DNA of 64,000 nucleotides from Terriglobia bacterium (GTDB taxonomy: Bacteria > Acidobacteriota > Terriglobia > Bryobacterales > Bryobacteraceae). The stretch's first letter is position 1; every line of letters begins with the position of its first letter. Positions 1 through 7,930 of this stretch are shown here, piece after piece. The stretch covers positions 55,520-119,519 of the forward strand of contig JAIQFI010000014.1 of the NCBI GenBank assembly GCA_020073345.1, read 5' to 3'. Below the pieces are notes generated by a model. It was not told where the DNA came from and ran no database searches. It saw only the letters and a program-made list of their open reading frames with translations. The translations under genes and the position numbers were made by a program.

Positions 1-308
1 CGGCTCAAGCGCCGTAGCGCGACAACGAAATGCCGGTCGGCGCGCGGATAGTCCTCGGTCCAGCTGGTGCCGCCCTCGCGCCAGTTTCTGCGTCCGCGGA
101 ATTCGAACCGCGCGTACGGAAGCGAAGGGAACATCAACCGGGCGAACACGAATTCGGCCGGATCCTGTCCGTCGGCAGGGATAGGGATGTCGTCGTACTG
201 TTCGAGACTCTCGAAGAGCCGCCACGGGCGCTGGTACGCATATAGGCAGCAGCCACAAAGTGCCAGGCCGCCTATTCCCAGCCACAACGCGTTTTTCAGC
301 TTGATCAC
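1..308 (-). CDS. DUF4159 domain protein, N-terminal part, cut by window edge
   Basis: Reading the minus strand from a GTG at 308-306 gives about 102 residues open to the window edge. They start MIKLKNALWLGIGGLALCG, one membrane or signal segment, then show the DUF4159 N-terminal features shared with the genes at 7053 and 29553: a FVFARLMFP segment, GRRNW, and TSWTEDYPRADRHF. The family is found in exported proteins of acidobacteria and planctomycetes and has no established reaction. The C-terminal two thirds lie outside the window, so I cannot tell whether it is intact. It is the first of three paralogues here, none of them adjacent. Confidence 0.8.
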   Translation of the reverse strand, partial: MIKLKNALWLGIGGLALCGCCLYAYQRPWRLFESLEQYDDIPIPADGQDPAEFVFARLMFPSLPYARFEFRGRRNWREGGTSWTEDYPRADRHFVVALRRLS

Positions 309-330
309 ACGCTTATCCCACCACGCACAC

Positions 331-618
331 TCAAGCCGGCATCAGATCCTGATTCACCCACAACAGGTTCCAGGGACGGATGGTCCAGGATACAAACACG
401 CCGCCCTGTCCGAACGGATCGTTACGTATCATTTGCTCGACTTCCTCTTTCGATTCCGCCTCGTAGATCAGCAACCCGCCGCTGTCGTCGGTGAACGGGC
501 CGGCCATGGCCGCCTTGCCTGCTTTTCGGAGACCCATCAGGTATTCACGATGCGGGGGCCGGAACTGGGCAATTTTGCTCTTGTCCGGCGTGTATTCGAT
601 GACGGCGGCGAATTTCAT
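331..618 (-). CDS. YCII-related domain protein
   Basis: A 95-residue protein with the compact YCII fold pattern: MKFAAVIEY strand, RPPHREYL with the conserved His, GPFTDDSGGLLIYEA with the conserved Asp-Asp-Gly, and a helix SKEEVEQMIRNDPF. YCII proteins are small dimeric alpha/beta-barrel proteins, some with dehalogenase or lactonase-like roles, and no substrate can be read from sequence. It is divergent from the U32 gene. A -10-like TACACT lies on this strand at 629-634, so the message would have a very short leader. Length is normal for the family. Confidence 0.8.
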   Translation of the reverse strand: MKFAAVIEYTPDKSKIAQFRPPHREYLMGLRKAGKAAMAGPFTDDSGGLLIYEAESKEEVEQMIRNDPFGQGGVFVSWTIRPWNLLWVNQDLMPA

Positions 619-693
619 AGGATTTTCTAGTGTATCCCCATCTTACCGCCGCCCCTGCCGGTCCCCGTCGGGCGGCAGCATACACTTGATGTA

Positions 694-3192
694 GTGGTTC
701 CTTCCCGTACCAAGCCCGAAATCAAGAGTCCCGCCGGTCATTGGCCGCAGCTACACGCGGCCATCGAAGCGGGCGCCGACGCCGTGTACTTCGGGCTGAC
801 ACATTTCACCGCGCGGGCCAAAGCCGGATTTACCATGGCGGAGCTACCGGAAGCTCTGCGAACTCTACATCGGCGCGGCGTCAAGGGATACGTAACGTTC
901 AACACCCTGATCTTCGACAATGAGCTGCCGGCCGCAGCCAAAGCCGTCGCCGCGATCGCGGAAGCCGGCGCCGATGCAATCCTGGTGCAAGATTGGGCAG
1001 CCGTAGCGCTCGCTCGCCGTATCGCGCCGGATCTTGAAATCCACGGCAGCACGCAGATGAGCATCACCAGCGTGGAAGGCGTGAGACATGCCCTAGGGCT
1101 GGGCGTCCGGCGCATGATTCTTGCCCGCGAGCTTTCGCTCGACGAGATCCGGACTATCCGGCAACAAACGGACGCTGAGTTGGAGCTGTTCGTGCACGGC
1201 GCGCTGTGTGTTTCGTATTCGGGGCAGTGCTTTTCTTCGGAAGCCTGGGGCGGCCGCAGCGCCAATCGCGGCCAGTGCGCGCAAGCGTGCAGGCTGCCCT
1301 ATGAAATGCTCGTCGACGGTGTCTTGCAGCCTTTGGGCGATGCGCGCTACTTGCTTTCGCCCGGCGATCTGTACGCGCTCGAACAAGTGCCCGAGATTGT
1401 GCGCATCGGCATCTGCGCTCTGAAGATCGAAGGCCGGTACAAGGATGCGGAGTATGTCGCTGTGACTACCCGCGCGTATCGAAAAGCCGTGGACGAAGCG
1501 TGGGCCGGACGCGAGCAACCCGTCGAGAGTGGAGTGAAAGCCACGCTTGAACAGGTGTATTCGCGCGGGCTTGGGCCGTTCTTCCTCACCGGGACCAATC
1601 ACCAAGCGGTGGTGCGAGGGCGCGCGCCCCGGCATCGCGGATTGCGGGCTGGCCGCGTGATTCGCGCGTCCTCGGCCGGCGTACTCGTAAAGCCCGATGT
1701 CCTTGAGTCGCCGTTGAAACCGGGCGACGGTGTGGTATTTGACGCCGCTGACTGGCGCAGTCCCCAGGAAACGGAGGAGGGCGGACGCATTTATCAGGTG
1801 CTGACCGCGGCGGAAGGTCTCGAACTCGCCTTCGCCAATGGAGCAGTGAACACAGCCCGGATTCGCCCCGGTGATCTGGTGTGGCGCACGCATGACCCCG
1901 AGATCGATAAAGCTGCGCGACCCTACACTACCGCTACAGCGCCCGTGAGCAGGCAGAAGGTGGATGTTCGCGTCGAGGCGCGTGAGGGCCAACCTCTGGA
2001 GCTGGAATGGCATCTGCCGGCGCGGCCTGACATCTGCGTTCGCGTCGTTTCCGATGCGCCGCTCGAGGCTGCGCAGAATCGTGGACTTACTCCCGAGTTG
2101 CTGCGCGAACAACTTGGCCGTTTGGGCAACACGCCGTACGAACTCGGTAAAGTGGACCTGGTATCCGAAGGTTCGCCCTTCGCGCCCAGTTCGCTGCTGA
2201 ATCATTTGCGCCGGCACGCAGTCGAGAAACTGGTGGAACTCCAGTCGAAGCCGCCTGGGCTCCAGATTCACGATCCAGAGACCGCGGTAGAGCAATTATT
2301 GCCATCCCCAAAACCGGCCGAGGCGGGCGCGACAAAACTTCATCTTCTGGTACGCACGGCGGAGCAACTGGACGCCGCCATCGCGCTCGCGCCTGCCAGT
2401 ATCACGCTCGACTATCTCGATCTGTACGGTTTGCGGCCCTCGCTCGACCGTGTGAAGGCCGCCGGGATCGAAGCGCGCGTGGCTAGTCCACGCGTCTTGA
2501 AACCAGGAGAGCAGCGCATAGCCGATTTTCTGCTGCGTTGCGAAGCCCCAATCCTGGTTCGTTCCGCGGGCCTTGTGGAAACGCTCCGTTCGGCTGGCGT
2601 TCGCCTGGATGGAGATTTCAGCCTCAACGCCGCCAACGCCATCTCGGCCTCTATGTTGCTCGCGACGGGATTGGGTCGCATGGCCCCCACGCACGATTTG
2701 AACGCCGCGCAGATCGCAGCGCTGGCCCGCGGCGTCGATCCGTCGCGGCTGGAGGCGATCGCCTACCACCATTTGCCTGTGTTCCACACCGAACACTGCG
2801 TCTTCTGCAGGTTTTTATCCACCGGCACCAGCTATCGCGACTGCGGCCGGCCGTGCGAGAAACACCAGGTCGCGCTGCGTGATTCTGGCGGTCGCCCTCA
2901 CCCGGTGATGGCGGACGTTGGCTGCCGCAATACGGTCTTCGGAGCCGAAGCCCAGGAGGCGAGCCTTCATCTGGCCGAATGGCTCGCCGTGGGAATCCGG
3001 CATTTCAGGCTTGAGTTCGTGCATGAGACGCCGGACCAGGTCACACGCATCGGCCGCGCCTTCGCCGATTTCTTCGCCGGCCGCTCGACGCCCGAGGAAC
3101 TCCGCAGCACGCTCCGGCGCTGCGCTCCGGAAGGTGTGACCGAGGGCAGTCTCTTTGTGCCTGCCAGTTCACTGCTGCCGGTGTTGCAGTAA
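694..3192 (+). CDS. Peptidase U32 family protein (RlhA/TrhP-like, with DUF3656-type extension)
   Basis: An 832-residue protein with GTG start at 694. The U32 signature is clear around residues 163-182 (ELFVHGALCVSYSGQCFSS), followed by GRSANRGQCAQAC. The four cysteines of this block match the arrangement that binds an iron-sulfur cluster in characterised U32 proteins. The extra C-terminal half resembles the extension in RlhA, which acts in 23S rRNA C2501 hydroxylation; TrhP acts on tRNA U34. A second Cys group (EHCVFC, then CGRPC) occurs near residues 700-724. It is more likely an RNA hydroxylation factor than a true protease, but the exact target is not visible. A TACACT at 681-686 would give a nearly leaderless message. 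Confidence 0.85.
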   Translation: MVPSRTKPEIKSPAGHWPQLHAAIEAGADAVYFGLTHFTARAKAGFTMAELPEALRTLHRRGVKGYVTFNTLIFDNELPAAAKAVAAIAEAGADAILVQDWAAVALARRIAPDLEIHGSTQMSITSVEGVRHALGLGVRRMILARELSLDEIRTIRQQTDAELELFVHGALCVSYSGQCFSSEAWGGRSANRGQCAQACRLPYEMLVDGVLQPLGDARYLLSPGDLYALEQVPEIVRIGICALKIEGRYKDAEYVAVTTRAYRKAVDEAWAGREQPVESGVKATLEQVYSRGLGPFFLTGTNHQAVVRGRAPRHRGLRAGRVIRASSAGVLVKPDVLESPLKPGDGVVFDAADWRSPQETEEGGRIYQVLTAAEGLELAFANGAVNTARIRPGDLVWRTHDPEIDKAARPYTTATAPVSRQKVDVRVEAREGQPLELEWHLPARPDICVRVVSDAPLEAAQNRGLTPELLREQLGRLGNTPYELGKVDLVSEGSPFAPSSLLNHLRRHAVEKLVELQSKPPGLQIHDPETAVEQLLPSPKPAEAGATKLHLLVRTAEQLDAAIALAPASITLDYLDLYGLRPSLDRVKAAGIEARVASPRVLKPGEQRIADFLLRCEAPILVRSAGLVETLRSAGVRLDGDFSLNAANAISASMLLATGLGRMAPTHDLNAAQIAALARGVDPSRLEAIAYHHLPVFHTEHCVFCRFLSTGTSYRDCGRPCEKHQVALRDSGGRPHPVMADVGCRNTVFGAEAQEASLHLAEWLAVGIRHFRLEFVHETPDQVTRIGRAFADFFAGRSTPEELRSTLRRCAPEGVTEGSLFVPASSLLPVLQ

Positions 3193-3216
3193 CTCCAGAT
3201 TTGATAGAGTCGTGCC

Positions 3217-3726
3217 ATGAAACTTCCGTTTGTGCTGTCCGTACTGGCGCTCGCCATGGGTCCAGCGCTGGCGCAAAAGATCGACATCGAATTCGACGAC
3301 TCCGCCAATTTCGCCGCATACAAGACGTTTCACATTGTGGAAGGCCAGCTCAACGCTAAGGCCGCGGCGCTCAATAGCGAACTCACGCGGCGCAAGATCG
3401 AAAACGAAATCCGCAAGCGGCTTACCGAGAAGGGGTTGATGGAAGTGGAGAGCAAGCCCGATCTGAACGTTCGCTTCACCCTGGGACAAGCTCGAAAAAC
3501 GGAAGTGGAGGCTTATCCGGCAGGTTGGCGCGGGTTGGGCACGCGACGTGTGCGAGTCGCGTACACCCAGGGAACGCTAGTCATCAACCTGCGCGATACC
3601 AGCCGTAAGGAACTCGTCTGGCGCGCGATTGCGGTGGAGGAGAAAAACGATCCTGCGCAGATCTCTCAGCACCTTGACGATATGGTCAGGAAGTCGATCG
3701 AGAAGTATCCGCCCAAAACGAAATAG
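3217..3726 (+). CDS. DUF4136 domain exported protein
   Basis: A 169-residue protein starting MKLPFVLSVLALAMGPALAQ, a clear signal peptide with an AxA-type cleavage site, followed by a DUF4136 domain: FDDSANFAAYKTFHI, an ENEIRKRLTEKGL helix, a PDLNVRF strand, TLVINLRD, LVWRAIA and a C-terminal helix ending KYPPK. The family is periplasmic or lipoprotein-like with unknown function. There is no lipobox cysteine. It follows the U32 gene by 24 nt but shows no functional link to it. It converges with the gene ending at 3730. Confidence 0.85.
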   Translation: MKLPFVLSVLALAMGPALAQKIDIEFDDSANFAAYKTFHIVEGQLNAKAAALNSELTRRKIENEIRKRLTEKGLMEVESKPDLNVRFTLGQARKTEVEAYPAGWRGLGTRRVRVAYTQGTLVINLRDTSRKELVWRAIAVEEKNDPAQISQHLDDMVRKSIEKYPPKTK

Positions 3727-3729
3727 CCG

Positions 3730-4314
3730 CTAGTGATCGTGCCCGGCGTCCGGCCCGAATGCCGAGCGGTGATACGGCGCTGCCGGTGTCGACATTTTCT
3801 GGTGCTCGGGACCGGTGGCCGGGCGCGGACCCGGATACTTGATCAGGTCCCAGCCGGCGAAGTTCTTATTCCCGCCATAATACGGATCGCCAAACATGCC
3901 TTCGAGCGTCAGCCTGCGCGCGCGATTGAAGAACACGCGGCCTGAGGGCAGTCCCTCGGCGCGATTGGCGTCGATAGCGGTGAGCACTTCGTCGCGTTTT
4001 TCGGCTGAGAGATCGGCCAGCGGCGCACCGTGCGCCCGGCGGGCATACGCGTCCACGGCTTCCAGGCCCGCGATGAACGCGTCCTTTTCGCCCTTGAGAT
4101 ATCCGGCTAACTGGCGGTCGATGTAATTCTGCGCGCCGGCGTCCACAGCTCCCGGACCGTTTTCATCGCGCGGGATCAGCCGGTCGATAAATGCTTCAAG
4201 TGTGCGAAGCTGCGCGGGCGTCAAGGCGTGCTCTGATTGCTGTCCAGAGGACTTAAGCGCGGCGACAGGGACAAGCGCCGCGCTGGCGATCAGAGTACGC
4301 CGGGAAAACGACAT
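3730..4314 (-). CDS. Gluconate 2-dehydrogenase subunit 3 family protein, Tat-type signal
   Basis: Start taken at the ATG at 4314 because a twin-arginine-like signal follows immediately (SFSRRTLIASAALVPVAAL); the frame is open further upstream but that part has no family character. The mature part has the family features: TPAQLRTLEAFIDRLIPRDENGPGA, then helices, VFFNRARRLTLEGMFGDPYYGGNKNFAGWDLIKYPG. In known systems this small subunit accompanies a GMC flavoprotein dehydrogenase and a cytochrome c. No GMC gene is present in this window, so it is either an orphan or works with a partner encoded elsewhere. 194 aa. It starts 5 nt after the PEBP gene ends. Confidence 0.85.
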   Translation of the reverse strand: MSFSRRTLIASAALVPVAALKSSGQQSEHALTPAQLRTLEAFIDRLIPRDENGPGAVDAGAQNYIDRQLAGYLKGEKDAFIAGLEAVDAYARRAHGAPLADLSAEKRDEVLTAIDANRAEGLPSGRVFFNRARRLTLEGMFGDPYYGGNKNFAGWDLIKYPGPRPATGPEHQKMSTPAAPYHRSAFGPDAGHDH

Positions 4315-4319
4315 GGATT

Positions 4320-4937
4320 CTACTGCTGCCCGAACATCCCGATATACACGCCCTTCGAAAGAACTTTGCCGTTCATCGCGGCCATCAGATCCGCGCGGGA
4401 GGTGCTGGCAGGAAGGCCGAGCTTGGCACTGAGAGCGTAAATCTCGAAGGTGTAGTGATGATCTCCGTGGCCGGCCGGCGGACACGGGCCGAAATACCCA
4501 GGTTGACCGGCGATGTTGTTGGGCTGCTTGGCGCCGTTCGGAAGGTCAGCCGTGTTTGGCACCCCCGCCGCCAGACTGGTGGCATCCCCTGGTATGTCGA
4601 AGATGGCCCAGTGCAGGACGTCATTGGTAGCGGAGCCCGCCAGCACCGGATCGGGATCGTGCAGGATCAGAGCGTAGCTCTGGGTTCCGGCGGGACCGGC
4701 GGTCCAGCTGATCGCCGGGGAGGGAACTCCCTGGCCGGCCGCGCAAGTGTTCGCTGCGGGAATCTTGCCGCCGTCGGCGAAGCCCGCGATGGTCATCTTG
4801 ACCATGGGAGGAAGGTTGGGACCTTTGCCCTTTCCGCCGCCTTTACCGCCACCCTTGCCTTTGTCTTGCGCGATCATGGCGCCCGCGCCCACTGCGACTA
4901 CTAGCGCCACCGCCATCAGAAACCGAGTTACTCGCAT
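4320..4937 (-). CDS. YbhB/YbcL-type PEBP (Raf kinase inhibitor-like) exported protein
   Basis: A 205-residue protein with a signal peptide (MRVTRFLMAVALVVAVGAGAMIAQ) followed by a Gly/Lys-only tract and then a bacterial phosphatidylethanolamine-binding-protein fold: SPAISWTAGPAGTQSYALI, the ligand-site DPDPV, VLHWAIFDIP, and the block YFGPCPPAGHGDHHYTFEIYAL. Bacterial PEBPs of this type have poorly defined ligands. The Gly-Lys linker directly after the signal is unusual and strongly positive. It is probably co-transcribed with the downstream gluconate-dehydrogenase subunit 3 gene. The Cys-Pro-Pro here is part of the PEBP motif, not a haem site. Confidence 0.9.
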   Translation of the reverse strand: MRVTRFLMAVALVVAVGAGAMIAQDKGKGGGKGGGKGKGPNLPPMVKMTIAGFADGGKIPAANTCAAGQGVPSPAISWTAGPAGTQSYALILHDPDPVLAGSATNDVLHWAIFDIPGDATSLAAGVPNTADLPNGAKQPNNIAGQPGYFGPCPPAGHGDHHYTFEIYALSAKLGLPASTSRADLMAAMNGKVLSKGVYIGMFGQQ

Positions 4938-4979
4938 TGTAGATGTATTCTCCTCATTTCAAACTGTACACAATTTCTT

Positions 4980-6152
4980 CTAGCTTCGTTTAACCGCCGC
5001 CCGGGTGATGTCCTTGATGGCCGGGGTTCCGCACTGTTGCATGGTCAGCCGCAATTCGGCGCGCAGGATATCCAGGACCCGCTCCACGCCTTCCTGGCCG
5101 AAGGCGGTTAACCCGTAGATGTAGGGGCGGCCGATGCCGACCGCGCGCGCGCCCAACGCCAGCGCCTTGTAGATGTCCGTCCCGCGGCGAAATCCGCCAT
5201 CCACCAGCACCGGAAGCTGGCTGCCCACGGCGTCGACTACCTCGGACAGGCTTTCAATGGTGCTGCGCAAAGTTTCCGTGGCGCGGCCGCCGTGATTCGA
5301 AACCACTACCGCATCCGCGCCATGCTCGCGGCACAGGCGCGCGTCCTCGGCGGTATCGATGCCTTTGATGATCAACTTCATCTTGGTCAGTTTGCGCAGC
5401 CGATCCACGTAGGTCCAGTTCGCCGCAGCCGGGTTGATGCCTCCTTCGATTCCGTCCAGCATCGGCCGTCCTTTAAGCGACCCGACTCCGTCGGTGTGGC
5501 AGGACAGGCAGTTTCGAGTATCGGTGCGCCGCATACGCGTTGCGGTCTCCGTGTTACGTCCGCCCAACAGATCCACCGTCCACACCAGGACGGGACAGCC
5601 CGCGGCCTCCGCCCGGCGAACCATCTTCTCGGTGCCCTCCCAATTGACGGGCATATAGAGCTGATACCAGAGCGGGCCGCCCAGCGCTCGGACGACGTCC
5701 TCCACTGAAGAAGACGAAACGGTGGAAAGAATCTGGGTGGCCTTTTTGGCTTTGGCCGCTCGTGCGACCGCGACTTCGCCCTCCGCGTGGAACATCTTCT
5801 GGCCACCCACCGGGCACAGGAAAATGGGCGTTTCCCAGGAGACCCCGAACACTTCCGTCCGAAGATCGGGTTTGGAAACGTCCACCAGCCGCCGTGCGCG
5901 GAGCTGGAAGTGTTGAAACCCCTCGCGGTTGAGCTTCAGCGTGGCATCGTCATCCACGCCGCTCATCAAGTAACCAAGATGCGCGGGAGGCAGCATTCCG
6001 CGCGTGAGAGCCTCGAAATCGCTCACACTCAGGGCGTCGGCCGCGCGATAAACGGCCGGGGAGCTCTGCTGCGCCCAGGCCCGAGCCGCCAGCGGGCTGG
6101 CTGCGAGAAAACGCAAAAACTCGCGGCGTTTTGTAGGTGGCAGGGAAGGCAT
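4980..6152 (-). CDS. FMN-dependent alpha-hydroxy-acid oxidase/dehydrogenase with a CxxCH motif
   Basis: 390 residues from the ATG at 6152 (an in-frame TTG lies at 6170). A basic twin-arginine-like signal (KRREFLRFLAASPLAARAWAQ) suggests export. The (S)-2-hydroxy-acid dehydrogenase barrel is complete: PIFLCPVGGQKMFHAEGE, an ILSTVSSSS strand, WYQLYMP, LIIKGI with the FMN lysine, the active-site SNHGGRATETL and VLVDGGFRRGTDI, and the phosphate site IGRPYIYGL. Between barrel strands, at genome 5496-5510, the sequence reads CLSCH, a classic c-type haem motif, in the loop that varies between glycolate oxidase and mandelate dehydrogenase. If a haem is attached there, electrons could pass directly to cytochromes. 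Substrate could be glycolate, lactate or mandelate. Confidence 0.9.
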   Translation of the reverse strand: MPSLPPTKRREFLRFLAASPLAARAWAQQSSPAVYRAADALSVSDFEALTRGMLPPAHLGYLMSGVDDDATLKLNREGFQHFQLRARRLVDVSKPDLRTEVFGVSWETPIFLCPVGGQKMFHAEGEVAVARAAKAKKATQILSTVSSSSVEDVVRALGGPLWYQLYMPVNWEGTEKMVRRAEAAGCPVLVWTVDLLGGRNTETATRMRRTDTRNCLSCHTDGVGSLKGRPMLDGIEGGINPAAANWTYVDRLRKLTKMKLIIKGIDTAEDARLCREHGADAVVVSNHGGRATETLRSTIESLSEVVDAVGSQLPVLVDGGFRRGTDIYKALALGARAVGIGRPYIYGLTAFGQEGVERVLDILRAELRLTMQQCGTPAIKDITRAAVKRS

Positions 6153-6203
6153 CGCCGCTGATTTTAGCAAAGAATAACTCTCTAAGAATTACGGGGACAT
6201 CCC

Positions 6204-6214
6204 TGTGGTAAAAT
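6204..6214 (+). promoter_or_regulatory. Candidate extended -10 promoter of the GntR gene
   Basis: The sequence TGTGGTAAAAT has a TGn extension in front of TAAAAT (6209-6214). It sits 18 nt before the GTG start at 6233, giving a leader of about 12 nt. No good -35 box is seen. The assignment is by motif and position only. Confidence 0.3.
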
Positions 6215-6232
6215 TCGATAAATCCGTTTAAT

Positions 6233-7030
6233 GTGGACTACCCGGTGAACTCTTTTACGAACGCGCGCCAGCCGAACATTGCGGCGGAATTCTCCTCCCA
6301 GACGGGGCGCACCGTCCTGAATCTGCGCGAGATGCTCCTGCGCGGCGATTTTCAGCCGGGAGAGCGCCTGTCGGAGCTTCCCCTGGTGGCGCGGCTGGGT
6401 GTTTCGCGGACCCCGATTCGGCTGGCTTTGGATCGTCTGGCAAACGAGGGCTTGCTGGAAATCTGGCCGACCGGCGGTTTCGTGGTGCGCGCTTTCACGT
6501 TGACCGATGTGTACGACGCCATCGAGATGCGCAGCGTGCTGGAAGGCGCCGCGGCCCGCCTGGCCACGGAGCGGCTTGAGGACCGGCGTGAACTCTCAGC
6601 TCTTCGCACGCTCCAGGAAGAACTGGAGAGGGTGATGCCTCTTGATCCCCAGCTTTATCCCACCATTGATTCCTTCGCTACGTATCTGGATTTGAACGAG
6701 TCCTTCCATTCAACTTTGGTCGACCTGGCGAAGAGCGCCATGCTGCGCAAGTCGGTGGACCGCCTGCTCTCGCTTCCGTTCGCGTCGCCCAGCGCCACGG
6801 TGTTCGCGCGGCTCAAACTGCCTAAGGCGAAGGAGCTGCTGACCGTCGCCCACGATCAGCATAACGCCCTCATTGAAGCCATTGAGAATCGCCAGGGAAG
6901 CCGCGCCGAGAGTCTGGCCCGGGAACACGCCAGCCTTGCACTTCGAAATCTGGAGGCCACTTTGGCCGATAAGGAAATCTTGAACTCCGTCCCGGGAGCC
7001 TCGCTTATCCGAATGCCGGGCGTGGCTTGA
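6233..7030 (+). CDS. GntR-family transcriptional regulator, FadR-type (FCD domain)
   Basis: 265 residues from a GTG at 6233. Residues 25-90 form a winged helix: LNLREMLLRGDFQPGERLSE, then LVARLGVSRTPIRLALDRL as recognition region and a wing LEIWPTGGFVV. The rest is an FCD-type helical ligand domain (VYDAIEMRSVLEGAAARLA, an NESFHSTLVD helix and DQHNALIEAIENRQ with the metal/ligand histidine), as in regulators that sense organic acids such as lactate or glycolate. It is divergent from the hydroxy-acid oxidase gene with 80 nt between, so control of that gene by its own substrate is a reasonable guess, not shown. Confidence 0.92.
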   Translation: MDYPVNSFTNARQPNIAAEFSSQTGRTVLNLREMLLRGDFQPGERLSELPLVARLGVSRTPIRLALDRLANEGLLEIWPTGGFVVRAFTLTDVYDAIEMRSVLEGAAARLATERLEDRRELSALRTLQEELERVMPLDPQLYPTIDSFATYLDLNESFHSTLVDLAKSAMLRKSVDRLLSLPFASPSATVFARLKLPKAKELLTVAHDQHNALIEAIENRQGSRAESLAREHASLALRNLEATLADKEILNSVPGASLIRMPGVA

Positions 7031-7052
7031 AGGCGTGTGCCGGTGGCGACAG

Positions 7053-7880
7053 CTAGTGCGTCAGAGCGTACATCACGTAGTTGACCCCGATGTTGATGGC
7101 CAGATGTGAGTATTTCTCCGGGTAGCGGGGATCGTCAGCGTATTCCCAGGCATCGCCCAGATCCGAGTTCGGCGTAATCGCCGCCACGATCCGGTTCTTG
7201 TCGTCGTAAATAGCGCGCCAGTAGGGGGTGTCACCCCCGTTCTGCGCCCCGCGGCCATACAGACCCCAGGCGCCTAGAATCTGGAAGCGGTCGTTCAAGT
7301 CGTAGAGGATGTGAAACGCGGTATCTTGTTCGGGAATATCCACGGGGGTCTTTCCGGGAAGGACGCGCCCCATGCTCTGCATGAAAACGTCCCACTCAAA
7401 CGGTCCCCAAAAATCATCGCACCAGAAGAAACCTCCGCGAGCCAGGTAATCCCGCATCTTAGCGGCTTGTTTGTCGGTCAGATCCCACTCGCCCGGCCGC
7501 ACCGCGTAGAGCATGGGCCAGTTGTAGACGTCGTCTTCATCGTCCAGATTCACGGGCTGTTCCACCGGGCGCGCGTCGATCCGCGTCAGGCGGCTCAGCG
7601 CGGTCAGAAAGTGACGGTCGGCGCGGGGATAGTCTTGCGTCCAACTGGACATGCCGTTCATCCATCCTCGCCGGCCGGAACGGTCGAAACGCGCGGTGGG
7701 GGCAGGCGGATACATCAGCCTCGCAAACACCCATTCCGACGGCCGCTGTGCATCGTCCGGCATCTGGAAGTTGTTGTACTCGATGGCCGGGTACTCGCGA
7801 AACTCACGCTGCCACGCGGACAGGGACCCGACCAAGACGGCGCCGCCGGCCAGCAGGAGCAGGATGTAACGACGGCTCAT
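7053..7880 (-). CDS. DUF4159 domain exported protein
   Basis: A complete 275-residue member starting MSRRYILLLLAGGAVLVGSLSAW, a signal or anchor segment. The body has the family pattern: PSEWVFARLMYPP, WTQDYPRADRHFLTALSRLTRI, the central LRD.L..GGFF-type block (MRDYLARGGFFWCDDFWGPFEW), MGRVLPGKTPVDIP, and a C-terminal part with VAAITPNSDLGDAWEYADDPRYPEKYS. The glutamine-amidotransferase-like core of DUF4159 proteins has no demonstrated activity. It is closely similar in length and motif order to the proteins at 29553 and at the left edge. It is convergent with the GntR gene. Confidence 0.88.
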   Translation of the reverse strand: MSRRYILLLLAGGAVLVGSLSAWQREFREYPAIEYNNFQMPDDAQRPSEWVFARLMYPPAPTARFDRSGRRGWMNGMSSWTQDYPRADRHFLTALSRLTRIDARPVEQPVNLDDEDDVYNWPMLYAVRPGEWDLTDKQAAKMRDYLARGGFFWCDDFWGPFEWDVFMQSMGRVLPGKTPVDIPEQDTAFHILYDLNDRFQILGAWGLYGRGAQNGGDTPYWRAIYDDKNRIVAAITPNSDLGDAWEYADDPRYPEKYSHLAINIGVNYVMYALTH

Positions 7881-7930
7881 GACGCGACCAAATCCCTCCA
7901 GAGGATAGCACCTGGAATATCATAGGTGGC

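Noticed and set aside
1093..2295. Long open frame of 400 codons on the minus strand inside the U32 gene
   Set aside because: It is antisense to a well-recognised family gene, has no signal, motif or ribosome site, and is explained by high-GC codon use on the real strand.
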